Under the pieces are notes generated by a model. The model did no database searches. It worked only from the letters and a program-made list of their open reading frames with translations, and had not been told where the DNA came from. From Paenibacillus marchantiophytorum (GTDB taxonomy: Bacteria; Bacillota; Bacilli; Paenibacillales; NBRC-103111): a stretch of DNA of 64,000 nucleotides. The position numbers and the translations under genes were made by a program. Position 1 is the first letter of the stretch. The number at the start of each line of letters is the position of its first letter. The stretch is taken from NCBI RefSeq assembly GCF_014640555.1, contig NZ_BMHE01000028.1, positions 1 through 64,000 of the forward strand, in the 5' to 3' direction. Below, piece after piece: positions 16,356 through 25,142 of the stretch.

Positions 16356-17005
16356 CATTTTCAATTGATCAAATCAAATTTGATGCACACGGACTTGTGC
16401 CTGCTATCGTGCAGGATGCTGTCAGTAAAGAAGTGCTTATGCTGGCTTATATGAACGGCGAGTCTTTGCAGCGCACGATTCAAACGGGTGACACGTGGTT
16501 CTGGAGTCGTTCCCGTGAGGAGCTTTGGAACAAGGGAGCAACTTCCGGTCACACGCAAAAAGTGAAATCACTGCGCTACGACTGTGATGGCGATACGCTG
16601 CTTGTTCTTGTAGAACAAGTTGGACCTGCTTGCCACAACGGCACGTATACGTGTTTCACAGAAAACGTCCCTGTGGAGGGGGCTGACCAGGAAGCTGCGC
16701 CTGCTGCAGAGGGCAATCGCTTCGCAATTCTTGGCGAACTCGAAGCCGTTATCGCTTCCCGTGACGCCGAGCGCCCAGAGGGTGCTTACACAACCTACCT
16801 GTTCGAAAAAGGTGTCGATAAGATTCTTAAAAAGGTCGGAGAAGAAACCGCCGAAGTCATTATCGCAGCCAAAAATAAAGACAATGACGAGCTTCGCTAT
16901 GAAGCCAGCGATCTTATTTTCCACTTGATGGTTCTGCTTCGCAATAATAAATTGCCATTGGACGATATTATGAAAGAGTTAGCCAATCGGCATGTCAAAA
17001 AATAA
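16352..17005 (+). CDS. hisI: Bifunctional phosphoribosyl-AMP cyclohydrolase / phosphoribosyl-ATP pyrophosphatase
   Basis: A 217-residue fusion catalysing steps 2 and 3 of histidine synthesis. The cyclohydrolase domain (~1-115) shows MLAYMNGESLQRT, WFWSRSREELWNKG, the metal-binding DCDGDTLLVLV and GPACHNG. A short linker (~115-125) leads to the HisE-type MazG-like domain (~125-217) with KKVGEETAEVIIAAK and SDLIFHLMVLL. It is translationally coupled to hisF through a four-base overlap. Confidence 0.96.
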   Translation: MTFSIDQIKFDAHGLVPAIVQDAVSKEVLMLAYMNGESLQRTIQTGDTWFWSRSREELWNKGATSGHTQKVKSLRYDCDGDTLLVLVEQVGPACHNGTYTCFTENVPVEGADQEAAPAAEGNRFAILGELEAVIASRDAERPEGAYTTYLFEKGVDKILKKVGEETAEVIIAAKNKDNDELRYEASDLIFHLMVLLRNNKLPLDDIMKELANRHVKK

Positions 17006-17031
17006 ATAAAACGACCTGGAGTGAATTCACG

Positions 17032-17838
17032 ATGTTGATTGATTATCATACACATCATGTGCGCTGCGGTCACGCTTCCGGGGAACTGGAGGCTTACGTC
17101 AAACGCGGCATCGAGATCGGGCTGGGCCAATTGGGGCTTTCGGATCATATGCCGCTTTTGCATGTGAATCCGCAGGAATATTGGCCGGAGATGGCTATGC
17201 CGATGGAGGAGCTGCCCCGCTATGTGGAGGAGTGCCTGCATCTCAAAGAGAAGTACAAGGACCAGATTGATATCCGCGTTGGCTTAGAGGGTGACTATAT
17301 CGAAGGCTACGAGTCGGAAATTGCCGCTATTATTAAGGCGTATCCGTGGGATTATGTCATCGGTTCGGTCCATTTTCTGGGTGAGTGGGATATTTCGGAT
17401 TTCAGGCAGACCGCAGGTTGGGATGGCAAGGATATCTACGAAGTGTATACCCAGTACTATGAGGCTGTGAAGAAAGCAGCGCGAACGGGACTCTATGACT
17501 ATATCGGTCATATCGATGTGATCAAACGCTTCGGCTACACGCCGGACCGTGATCCGTGGGAACTGGAGAAGGCGGCATTGGATACGGTCAAAGAGTGCGG
17601 CCTTGCCATCGAGCTTAATGCATCCGGCATGCGGATGCCGTGCAAAGAGATGTTTCCGAGCCGCCGAATGCTGGAATATTGCCATAAGGTGGGAATTCCT
17701 TTGACGATAGGCTCAGATGCCCATCAGCCGGAACGTCTTGCCCAATATTTGGATGAGGCTAGAGACCTGTTGAAAATGATCGGATTTAACGAAATAGCCA
17801 CATTTCAAGCACGAAAACGACAACTTGTGACTTTTTAA
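17032..17838 (+). CDS. PHP-family histidinol-phosphatase (HisJ-like)
   Basis: A 268-residue metal-dependent PHP-domain phosphatase, likely converting histidinol phosphate to histidinol, a step not covered by the monofunctional hisB. Metal-ligand motifs are visible: DYHTHHVRCGHA at the N terminus, GLSDHMPL, GLEGDY, IGSVHFL, YIGHIDVIKRFG and the C-terminal IGSDAHQP. It begins 26 bases after hisIE with GGAG upstream. Position in the operon makes histidinol phosphate the most likely substrate over other PHP functions. Confidence 0.88.
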   Translation: MLIDYHTHHVRCGHASGELEAYVKRGIEIGLGQLGLSDHMPLLHVNPQEYWPEMAMPMEELPRYVEECLHLKEKYKDQIDIRVGLEGDYIEGYESEIAAIIKAYPWDYVIGSVHFLGEWDISDFRQTAGWDGKDIYEVYTQYYEAVKKAARTGLYDYIGHIDVIKRFGYTPDRDPWELEKAALDTVKECGLAIELNASGMRMPCKEMFPSRRMLEYCHKVGIPLTIGSDAHQPERLAQYLDEARDLLKMIGFNEIATFQARKRQLVTF

Positions 17839-17912
17839 ATTCGACACCTTTCATGTATAATGAGTAGGGCGTGACAATCTATTTAATGAACCTTCGGAGG
17901 TAACCATTAACC

Positions 17913-18863
17913 ATGCATAGCGACAATGTTAAAATTTTTTCCGGATCTTCGAATCCGAAGCTTGCGGAACGTATTTGTAAAGAGCTCGGCCAGCCGCTTG
18001 GACAAATCAAACTATCCCGTTTTAAAAGCGGAGAAATTTACTGCCTTTACGAAGAAACCATTCGTAACTGTGACGTATTCCTGGTTCAAACCTTCTCTCA
18101 TCCAATTAATGAGCATATGATGGAACTCTTGGTCATGATGGATGCAGCAAAAAGAGCTTCTGCAAAAACGATCAACCTTGTCATTCCGTATTATGGTTAC
18201 TCTCGTCAAGAACGTAAAGCTGCTCCGCGTGAGCCGATTTCTGCTAAATTAGTAGCTGACTTGTTCAGTGCTGCCGGTGCGAATCGTGTTGTCACGATTG
18301 ACCTGCATGCGCCTGCGATTCAAGGCTTCTTCAATATTCCGGTGGATCATCTGACTGCGCTAGACGTGATCAGTGATTGCATCAAAAAGAAAAACCTGCC
18401 GAACCCGATCATCGTATCGCCGGATGCAGGCCGCGCCACTACTGCTGAGAAAATGGCTAACATCCTGGATGCGCCATTCGCTATGATGATCAAAAAACGT
18501 CCTGAACACAACGAGTCCGTGATTACTCACGTGATTGGTGATGTTGTGGGCCGTACGCCGATCATTATCGAGGATCTCATTGATACGGGGACAACGATTG
18601 TCAATGTTGTAGAGAGCTTGAAGGAAAGAGGAGCTCACGACGTATACATCTGTGCGACGCATCCTGTTTTCTCCGGCCCTGCTTTGCAGCGTTTGGATCA
18701 CCCGAACATTAAGGAAGTTATCATTACTGACTCCATCGCGATTCCGGAAGGGCATTCCGATAAATTCAATGTGCTTTCTGTGGCTCCGTTGTTGTCGGAT
18801 GCGATCCGTATTATTAATGATGGCGGTTCCCTATCCTCCCTCTTCAAATACGGCGGCGTGTAA
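17913..18863 (+). CDS. Ribose-phosphate pyrophosphokinase (PRPP synthetase)
   Basis: A 316-residue enzyme making PRPP from ribose 5-phosphate and ATP. Features are KIFSGSSNPKLA, the flexible loop YYGYSRQERKAAPREPIS, the metal-binding TIDLHAPAIQGFF, and the PRPP-loop IIEDLIDTGTTIVNV. The last differs from the usual housekeeping VDDIIDTAGT form, which suggests this is a second, divergent synthetase, with the main prs elsewhere (in Bacilli it is next to glmU). It follows the his genes, whose first enzyme consumes PRPP. A TATAAT at 17856-17861 may give it its own promoter. Confidence 0.92.
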   Translation: MHSDNVKIFSGSSNPKLAERICKELGQPLGQIKLSRFKSGEIYCLYEETIRNCDVFLVQTFSHPINEHMMELLVMMDAAKRASAKTINLVIPYYGYSRQERKAAPREPISAKLVADLFSAAGANRVVTIDLHAPAIQGFFNIPVDHLTALDVISDCIKKKNLPNPIIVSPDAGRATTAEKMANILDAPFAMMIKKRPEHNESVITHVIGDVVGRTPIIIEDLIDTGTTIVNVVESLKERGAHDVYICATHPVFSGPALQRLDHPNIKEVIITDSIAIPEGHSDKFNVLSVAPLLSDAIRIINDGGSLSSLFKYGGV

Positions 18864-18867
18864 GGAA

Positions 18868-19036
18868 GCTTTAAAAATCGCCTTTGAAAACGAGGTTGAT
18901 TCAGGGAAGCGGATTCGGCGTCGAATCTTGAACGAAATCCGGGAACTGCGGTACTCACGTAGGCTCACCTACGCTCCGTTCCTCGTTCCTCGGATTTCGT
19001 CCAACCTTCTCGGTTTTGAAAACCGACTTTTAAAGC
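18868..19036. repeat. Large imperfect inverted repeat (MITE/REP-like)
   Basis: The whole interval folds on itself. GCTTTAAAA at the left end matches TTTTAAAGC at the right; TTTGAAAAC..GAGGTTG matches CAACCTTCTCGGTTTTGAAA; ACGAAATCCGGGAAC (18932-18946) matches GTTCCTCGGATTTCGT (18985-19000); and CGTAGG-CTCA-CCTACG (18958-18973) closes the centre. It begins four bases after the prs stop and could also end transcription, but its nested symmetry looks like a mobile non-coding hairpin. Confidence 0.6.
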
Positions 19037-19124
19037 CTCGATTTCAATAGGTTCAAAAGACAAAGCTCAAGAGCTAAATTCAACACCGCAAAGCAAGTCC
19101 AGATCTTACCTTCGGATAATGTTT

Positions 19125-19152
19125 TTGGCTTCCAAGCGATCTATGGTATAAT
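19125..19152 (+). promoter_or_regulatory. Probable sigma-A promoter for the TPR gene
   Basis: TTGGCT at 19125-19130 and TATAAT at 19147-19152 are spaced 16 bases apart, 35 bases before the start codon. Confidence 0.6.
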
Positions 19153-19186
19153 TTGAGTGTAATCAAATTGCCGGAGGTGTCTTGCT

Positions 19187-20923
19187 ATGGAAAAGATTAA
19201 GCGTGTGTCCGAAGCACCAAAGCCAAAAGTTATTTCGATTAACATGGATGCCGCATTCTTTTTCGAGAGAGCGGTTCAATCTTTGGATCGGTTTCATTAT
19301 GATAAGGCACTGAAATATTTCCGGCGGGCGGCAGAGTATGAGCAGGATAATCCTGTGAATCACTGCAATCTCGCGGGAGTTCTCTCGGAAATGGGTAATT
19401 ACGACGAGTCGAATCAAATTTTGCAGCAGATCCTTGAAACCATTGATCCCGAGATGACGGAATGTCACTTTTATATGGCTAACAACTATGCCAACATGGA
19501 AAATTTCGAGCAGGCAGAACAGGCATTAGTTCGGTATCTAGAGAATGACCCTACAGGTCAATTCATGGAAGAATCCGAAGAAATGATGGAAATGCTGAGC
19601 TACGAGCTTGAACGCCCCGCCCCTCTCACTAGCATCAAGAGTCGAGAAGGGCTCTTCGAGCATGATAAGGCCCGCGCTCTTCTCGAAGAGGGGAAATTCG
19701 CCGAAGCCGTCAGGCAGCTGGAGAAGCTGGTGAAGACTCAGCCTGAATTTACAGCCGCCAGAAACAACTTGGCCCTTGCTTATTATTACATGGGGCAATT
19801 TGAGAAAGCGATGGAAACAATTCGCGGTGTGCTTGAGATCGATGCCGGAAATCTGCATGCTTTATGCAATATGGCGATTTTCCATCAGCATTTTGGCAAT
19901 AAGAAAGAACTTGCTGAATTGACAGATCTCTTGCGCAAGACGTTTCCATTTCAGCAGGACCATGTGTTCAAGTTGGCGACTACGATGGGAATTCTATCGG
20001 AGCATGAGAAGGCGTATCACTTATTTAAGCGACTTCTGAAAGCGGGAGACGGCGCGTCGGACCCTTGTCTTTATCATTACGCGGCAGTGGCGGCCTGCCA
20101 TATTGGTCGCTTTGACGAAGCTTACCGTTACTGGAAGCAAGTGCAGAAGCTGGATCCGGGCGCAGAAATATCCAAGTTCTATTTGGAACAGCTGCGTACT
20201 CGCGATAAGGTAGAGGGTTCATTAACGTGGAGTTATCACTACCATCTGCCATTCGAGGAGCAGTTCCGCGTGTTGGAGAAGTCGACACAAGGGATACCGG
20301 ACCAATTGAAGAAAGATCCACTCGTGCGATCCTCTTTCTTCTGGGCTTTGCGTCATGGCGATATCGAGACGAAGCTGCAAGTGATTCAAGCCTTTGGCTT
20401 GATTGCTGACAATGAAGTGAGGGACGCTTTGCAGGACTTCATTCTGGATCGGCAAGAGGACGACTATTTGAAAAAGGTAGCGATTTTCGTGCTTCGCAGC
20501 ATGGGGATTCGCGAGTCGATTCCTGCCTATTTAGAAAATGAAGAAATTATGGTAGAAGCTTCGCCATATTCGCCTCATTTGCCTGTTTGGGATGCCAAAT
20601 GGCAGAGTGTGATGGAAACAGCACTCTCACATATGCATAAGCGCTATGACATGGTTCAACAATACGACTTGGAAATACTTTGGGTTGAATTTCTAACGAA
20701 GATCTACCCGACAGTGCCTAAGATTAACAAATCCGAGGGTTGGGCAGCGGCGTTGGAATATTTAATTGCCAAGATGCACCGCCGGGCGATCTCTTATCAA
20801 GAAGTGTCTACCCGTTATGGCGTGACGGTTTCCACCGTAAGTCGCAATGTTAAGCTAATCGATGATACCTGCGGTTTGCGTGAGAAAATGGAAGCGATTT
20901 TCAATAAATTTACGAGCATTTGA
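19187..20923 (+). CDS. TPR-repeat protein (YvcD-like) with C-terminal helix-turn-helix-like segment
   Basis: A 578-residue protein with tandem tetratricopeptide repeats over ~20-130 and ~155-300, for example FFERAVQSLDRFHYDKALKYF and NNLALAYYYMGQFEKAMETI. Residues ~370-480 contain a helical region with DNEVRDALQDFILD that may be HEAT-like. The C terminus (~535-565, YQEVSTRYGVTVSTVSRNVK) reads like a helix-turn-helix. It occupies the place of yvcD, next to trxB, as in B. subtilis. TPRs imply protein-protein interaction; function is otherwise unknown. GGAGGTG precedes the ATG. Confidence 0.75.
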   Translation: MEKIKRVSEAPKPKVISINMDAAFFFERAVQSLDRFHYDKALKYFRRAAEYEQDNPVNHCNLAGVLSEMGNYDESNQILQQILETIDPEMTECHFYMANNYANMENFEQAEQALVRYLENDPTGQFMEESEEMMEMLSYELERPAPLTSIKSREGLFEHDKARALLEEGKFAEAVRQLEKLVKTQPEFTAARNNLALAYYYMGQFEKAMETIRGVLEIDAGNLHALCNMAIFHQHFGNKKELAELTDLLRKTFPFQQDHVFKLATTMGILSEHEKAYHLFKRLLKAGDGASDPCLYHYAAVAACHIGRFDEAYRYWKQVQKLDPGAEISKFYLEQLRTRDKVEGSLTWSYHYHLPFEEQFRVLEKSTQGIPDQLKKDPLVRSSFFWALRHGDIETKLQVIQAFGLIADNEVRDALQDFILDRQEDDYLKKVAIFVLRSMGIRESIPAYLENEEIMVEASPYSPHLPVWDAKWQSVMETALSHMHKRYDMVQQYDLEILWVEFLTKIYPTVPKINKSEGWAAALEYLIAKMHRRAISYQEVSTRYGVTVSTVSRNVKLIDDTCGLREKMEAIFNKFTSI

Positions 20924-21067
20924 TAGCTGGGGTTGTGTTCTTTTGCAAAACCCGGCTTTCATACATAAATTTAGCGGCAGTATGACTGCTCGCGAGCGCA
21001 AGTAAGAAGCATAATAGGAATGACAAAGATAGCTTTCTTGAGGAAAGCACCCTAGGAGGGAAACCAT

Positions 21068-22015
21068 TTGTACAAATCAGTCGTCGTAGGAACAGGACCA
21101 TCCGGTCTAACAGCAGCCATTTATTTAGCGCGCGCCAACCTGAGCCCGCTCGTTATTGAAGGACCAGAGCCAGGCGGTCAATTGACCACTACTACCGAAG
21201 TAGAGAACTTCCCAGGGTTTCCTGAAGGAATCATGGGACCTGAACTGATGGAGAATATGCGCAAGCAAGCAGAGCGCTTCGGCGCCGAGTTCAAAACCGG
21301 TTGGGTCAACTCGGTTGAGCTGACAAACCGTCCCTTCAAGCTGCAAGTTGAAGGTTTAGGCGAGATTGAAACCGAAACGCTGATCATCTCCACTGGTGCT
21401 TCTGCACGTTTGCTTGGCATTACGAACGAAAGAGAAAATATCGGACGCGGCGTAAGTACATGCGCGACGTGTGATGGCTTCTTCTTCCGCGGCAAAAAGA
21501 TTATCGTTGTTGGCGGTGGAGACTCCGCAATGGAGGAAGCGAACTTCTTGACTCGTTTTGCTTCTGAAGTTCGTTTAGTTCACCGTCGTGATGAGCTTCG
21601 CGCTTCCAAGATCATGCAGGACCGTGCTCGCGGCAACGAGAAAGTGAAATGGGCCCTGAACAATACGCCGCTTGAAGTCATTGCAGGTGAAAAAGGGGTA
21701 ACGGGTCTGAAAGTAACGAATAATGTGACCGGAGAAGAAGAAATCATCGAAACAGATGGTATCTTCGTAGCCATCGGGCATACGCCTAACACGAAGTTCC
21801 TCGGTGGGCAAATCGATACTGATGAGCATGGCTATATTGTAGTTAAACCAGGTACGACAGAAACGAACATCCCAGGCGTATTCGCTTGTGGAGACGTGCA
21901 AGATACCAAATATCGCCAAGCCATCACGGCAGCAGGCAGTGGTTGTGCGGCCGCTTTGGAAGCAGAGAAGTTCCTTGAAGGCAGCATCGTGCACGATTGG
22001 AGCCAAACGCTGTAA
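21068..22015 (+). CDS. trxB: Thioredoxin reductase
   Basis: A 315-residue FAD/NADPH flavoprotein that reduces thioredoxin. GTGPSGLTAAIYLARANL binds FAD, the redox-active pair is in STCATCDGFFFRGK, GGGDSAMEEANFLTRF binds NADPH, and GVFACGDVQDTKYRQAITAAGSG is the C-terminal FAD motif. The start is TTG at 21068, with TAGGAGGGA upstream and no better ATG. A terminator follows. Confidence 0.96.
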   Translation: MYKSVVVGTGPSGLTAAIYLARANLSPLVIEGPEPGGQLTTTTEVENFPGFPEGIMGPELMENMRKQAERFGAEFKTGWVNSVELTNRPFKLQVEGLGEIETETLIISTGASARLLGITNERENIGRGVSTCATCDGFFFRGKKIIVVGGGDSAMEEANFLTRFASEVRLVHRRDELRASKIMQDRARGNEKVKWALNNTPLEVIAGEKGVTGLKVTNNVTGEEEIIETDGIFVAIGHTPNTKFLGGQIDTDEHGYIVVKPGTTETNIPGVFACGDVQDTKYRQAITAAGSGCAAALEAEKFLEGSIVHDWSQTL

Positions 22016-22036
22016 GAAGACCAGCGTCGTTACAGC

Positions 22037-22071
22037 AAACGTGGGAGGCTAAGCTTTCCACGTTTTCTCTT
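22037..22071 (+). terminator. Terminator after trxB
   Basis: AAACGTGG and CCACGTTT flank a 13-base loop and are followed by TCTCTTTTC. Confidence 0.7.
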
Positions 22072-22094
22072 TTCATTGGGACAATAGTTGAATC

Positions 22095-22123
22095 TTGACC
22101 AGTTTACAGGCTTGACTTATAGT
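22095..22123 (+). promoter_or_regulatory. Sigma-A promoter of glcK
   Basis: TTGACC at 22095-22100 and TATAGT at 22118-22123 are 17 bases apart, directly downstream of the trxB terminator. Transcription from here would pass through the inverted repeat at 22146-22195. Confidence 0.7.
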
Positions 22124-22145
22124 GGGAACAGGAGCATAGGTAAAC

Positions 22146-22195
22146 CCCGCAAAGTGACGCATAGCCTTCGAAGCATTATCCGATTACTTTGCGGG
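22146..22195. repeat. Inverted repeat in the glcK leader
   Basis: CCCGCAAAGT (22146-22155) and ACTTTGCGGG (22186-22195) form a perfect 10-bp stem around a 30-base loop. It lies downstream of the predicted glcK promoter and has no T-tract, so it is either a dispersed repeat or a leader-RNA structure. Confidence 0.55.
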
Positions 22196-22246
22196 ACCCC
22201 GGAAATTATCCGAAAATTTTATGATTATTCATGAGGTGACTTTGCA

Positions 22247-23194
22247 ATGTCAAACCAGATTTATATCGGTGTAGATTTAGGCGGTACCAATATTAAAGTC
22301 GGTCTTTGCGACGAGCAGGGGAAATTGCTGCATACGCTTGAGGGACCAACGGGTGCGGAAAATGGTGCTGAGTTTGTACTGGAACGGATCGCGCAATATG
22401 TGAAGCAAATTGTCGAAGAATCTTCCTATGAGTGGGAGCAAGTAGCGGGTATTGGCGCAGGTCTTGCTGGATTCATGGATATTCCGGAAGGTTTCGTCAA
22501 ATTCTCCCCAAATTTGCAATGGCGCAATGTGCCAGCGAAGAAAACGTTGGAAGCTCTTCTTGGTAAAACGGTGAAAATCGATAATGACGCTAATGTTGCT
22601 GCTTTAGGCGAAGCTTGGGCTGGGGCTGGAGCGGGGATTCCGAATGTTGTATGTTATACGCTTGGAACGGGCGTTGGCGGCGGAATCATTATCAATGGCA
22701 AGATTTATCAAGGTTCTGCGGGTATGGCTGGCGAGCTTGGGCATATGTCCATCGTGCCTGATATTGAAGCTATTCAATGTGGGTGCGGGCAAATGGGCTG
22801 TTTGGAAACCGTCTCCTCTGCAACAGGTATCGTTCGCATGGCGAAAGAAGCTGTGGAACGCGGCGAAAGAACGACGCTTTCCCTTCATGAGAAAATCGAG
22901 GCCAAACACGTGTTCGATGCTGCGAAAAGCGGAGACGAAGTATCCTTGCGCATTGTCAATCGCGCAGCTTATTATTTGGGTCGTTCAATGGCAGCGATGG
23001 CCGTTATTGTGAATCCGAAGAGATTCATTATCGGTGGCGGTGTGTCCAAAGCTGGCGAGATTCTGTTCCAACCGATTCGCGAAACATTTAAGAAATATAC
23101 ACCGGAAACAGCGGCAGAAGGTGTTGAAATCGTTGCTGCAACACTGGGCAATGATGCAGGTGTTGTTGGTGCTGCTGGTTTAAATTTACGATAG
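22247..23194 (+). CDS. glcK: ROK-family glucokinase
   Basis: A 315-residue ATP-dependent glucose kinase. DLGGTNIKVGLCDEQG binds ATP phosphates; the ROK signature has GELGHMSIVPD and the zinc-binding CGCGQMGCLET; DNDANVAALGEAWAGAG contains the catalytic Asp. Length is normal for Bacillus GlcK. GAGGTGA precedes the ATG. It feeds glucose 6-phosphate into the glycolytic genes found later in the window. Confidence 0.92.
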   Translation: MSNQIYIGVDLGGTNIKVGLCDEQGKLLHTLEGPTGAENGAEFVLERIAQYVKQIVEESSYEWEQVAGIGAGLAGFMDIPEGFVKFSPNLQWRNVPAKKTLEALLGKTVKIDNDANVAALGEAWAGAGAGIPNVVCYTLGTGVGGGIIINGKIYQGSAGMAGELGHMSIVPDIEAIQCGCGQMGCLETVSSATGIVRMAKEAVERGERTTLSLHEKIEAKHVFDAAKSGDEVSLRIVNRAAYYLGRSMAAMAVIVNPKRFIIGGGVSKAGEILFQPIRETFKKYTPETAAEGVEIVAATLGNDAGVVGAAGLNLR

Positions 23195-23234
23195 ACATTG
23201 AGGTATAGCTTCACTCCAAAGGAAGGTGTCACTC

Positions 23235-24122
23235 ATGGAAGAAAACCACCCTTTAGCGAAACTGGTCATTATTACAGGAATGTCGGGTGCTGGAAAGACA
23301 ATTGCCGTACAAAGCCTGGAGGATCTCGGATTCTTCTGTGTCGACAATCTGCCGCCTGTGCTTATTCCTAAGTTTGCAGAGTTAATCGAACAGTCGATGG
23401 GGAAAATCGGCAAAGTCGCACTGGTGATTGATTTGCGGGGGCGTGAATTTTTCACGGCACTTCAGGAGTCGCTTCGTTATATTCAAGAGAATTACACGCT
23501 TAGCTATGAAATTCTGTTCCTTGACGCCACCGATGGGACGCTCGTTCAGCGTTACAAAGAAAGCCGGCGTCGTCATCCGCTGGCACCTGATGGAGCGCCA
23601 TTGGAAGGGATAGGCCTTGAGCGTAAGTTGCTGGAGGAGCTGAAGGGCTTAGCCACTCAGGTTATCGACACAAGCACGCTCAAGCCGGTGCAGCTCAAAG
23701 AAAGAATTATTTCCCGGTTTACCAATTTGGAAACGAACCGCATATCTATAAATGTAATCTCCTTCGGGTTCAAGTATGGTGTGCCTATTGATGCTGATCT
23801 CATCTTCGATGTTCGCTTCCTTCCGAACCCTCACTATGTGGAGCAGCTTCGCCCACAGACAGGCCAAGATCCCGATGTGTATGACTACGTGATGAAGTGG
23901 ACAGAGACACAAGAATTCCTGACCAAACTGCTCGATATGCTGAATTTCTTGATGCCTCAGTACAAGAAAGAGGGCAAGAGCCAGGTTGTTGTAGGAATTG
24001 GCTGCACAGGCGGTAAACACAGATCCGTGGCCATTACCGAATATCTCGGTAAAGTCATGGGGAATAGTGAAACGGAAACGGTGCGGTTAAGTCATCGAGA
24101 TGCCGAGCGGGATCGCGTCTAA
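23235..24122 (+). CDS. rapZ: RNase adapter protein RapZ / YvcJ nucleotide-binding protein
   Basis: A 295-residue P-loop protein. ITGMSGAGKTIAVQSLED is the Walker A region, and GIGCTGGKHRSVAITEYL is the C-terminal RapZ signature. In E. coli RapZ controls glmZ/GlmS; in B. subtilis YvcJ binds ATP/GTP and affects competence. I chose the ATG at 23235, which has GGAAGG eight bases upstream; a GTG at 23226 overlaps that Shine-Dalgarno. It is the first gene of the rapZ-glmR-whiA cluster. Confidence 0.93.
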   Translation: MEENHPLAKLVIITGMSGAGKTIAVQSLEDLGFFCVDNLPPVLIPKFAELIEQSMGKIGKVALVIDLRGREFFTALQESLRYIQENYTLSYEILFLDATDGTLVQRYKESRRRHPLAPDGAPLEGIGLERKLLEELKGLATQVIDTSTLKPVQLKERIISRFTNLETNRISINVISFGFKYGVPIDADLIFDVRFLPNPHYVEQLRPQTGQDPDVYDYVMKWTETQEFLTKLLDMLNFLMPQYKKEGKSQVVVGIGCTGGKHRSVAITEYLGKVMGNSETETVRLSHRDAERDRV

Positions 24123-24153
24123 GCGGTCTTGCGATGAAGAGGGTGAAAGAAGT

Positions 24154-25137
24154 ATGGAATTTGTGAAATCACAACGCACTCCCCGAATCGTCGTTATAGG
24201 TGGCGGAACAGGTCTTTCGGTTATGCTTAGAGGTTTGAAGGAGAAACCGGTTGATATTACAGCGATTGTCACGGTAGCTGACGATGGAGGGAGCTCCGGC
24301 ATTCTCCGAAGTGAAATGCAAATGCCGCCGCCAGGCGATATTCGTAACGTCTTGACAGCTCTTGCTGATGTCGAGCCCCTGCTTTCTCTGATTTTGCAGT
24401 ATCGATTTCAAGTGGGGACTGGATTAGCTGGGCATAGTCTGGGGAATCTAATCTTAGCGGCACTTACGGATATAACGGGTGATTTTGTTACAGCCGTGCA
24501 AGAGATGAACCGTGTCTTCGCGGTTCGTGGCCGTGTACTTCCGGCATCGAATCAAGCCATTGTGCTGAAAGCGATCATGGAAGACGGAACCTTGGTCGAA
24601 GGGGAGTCGAAGATTCCCAAAGCGGATGGACGCATCAAGCGGGTGTTCATTGAGCCTACGAATGTGACTCCGCTTGCTGAAGCTGTTCAGGCCATTCGGG
24701 AAGCCGATGCTATCCTGTGCGGCCCTGGCAGCTTATACACCAGCCTGCTGCCGAATTTGCTTGTTCCTGGGATCGTAGATGAGATTGTGAAATCGAAAGC
24801 CGTGAAACTCTTCATCTGCAATGTCATGACACAGCCAGGGGAAACCGATGATTATTCCGTCAGTGATCACTTGGATGCGATCTATGATCACCTGCACCAG
24901 CATTTATTTGATTATGTCATTGTGAATAATGGGGAAATTCCTCCGCAAGTCCAGGCCAAATATGCCGAGAAGGGTTCGAAAGCGGTTCATTTGGACCTGG
25001 ACGAAGTCACCAAAAGAGGGTACCGTGTTATTGCTGATCGGCTCGTGTTATTTCGCACCTACCTTCGTCATGATGCCGAGAAATTGAGTGACCATATTTA
25101 TCAGCTCGTCGAAAGCTGGATGTTAAGGAAGAAGTGA
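24154..25137 (+). CDS. glmR: Gluconeogenesis factor GlmR/YvcK family
   Basis: A 327-residue protein of the YvcK/CofD-like family with the N-terminal VVIGGGTGLSVMLRGLKE and the conserved VADDGGSSGILR and PPPGDIRNVL. In B. subtilis it binds UDP-GlcNAc and stimulates GlmS, directing carbon into peptidoglycan precursors during gluconeogenic growth. The ATG at 24154 has GAGGGTGA upstream and fits the family N terminus; the frame is open ~54 bases further. Its stop overlaps an in-frame GTG of whiA. Confidence 0.92.
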   Translation: MEFVKSQRTPRIVVIGGGTGLSVMLRGLKEKPVDITAIVTVADDGGSSGILRSEMQMPPPGDIRNVLTALADVEPLLSLILQYRFQVGTGLAGHSLGNLILAALTDITGDFVTAVQEMNRVFAVRGRVLPASNQAIVLKAIMEDGTLVEGESKIPKADGRIKRVFIEPTNVTPLAEAVQAIREADAILCGPGSLYTSLLPNLLVPGIVDEIVKSKAVKLFICNVMTQPGETDDYSVSDHLDAIYDHLHQHLFDYVIVNNGEIPPQVQAKYAEKGSKAVHLDLDEVTKRGYRVIADRLVLFRTYLRHDAEKLSDHIYQLVESWMLRKK

Positions 25138-25142
25138 GTCTC

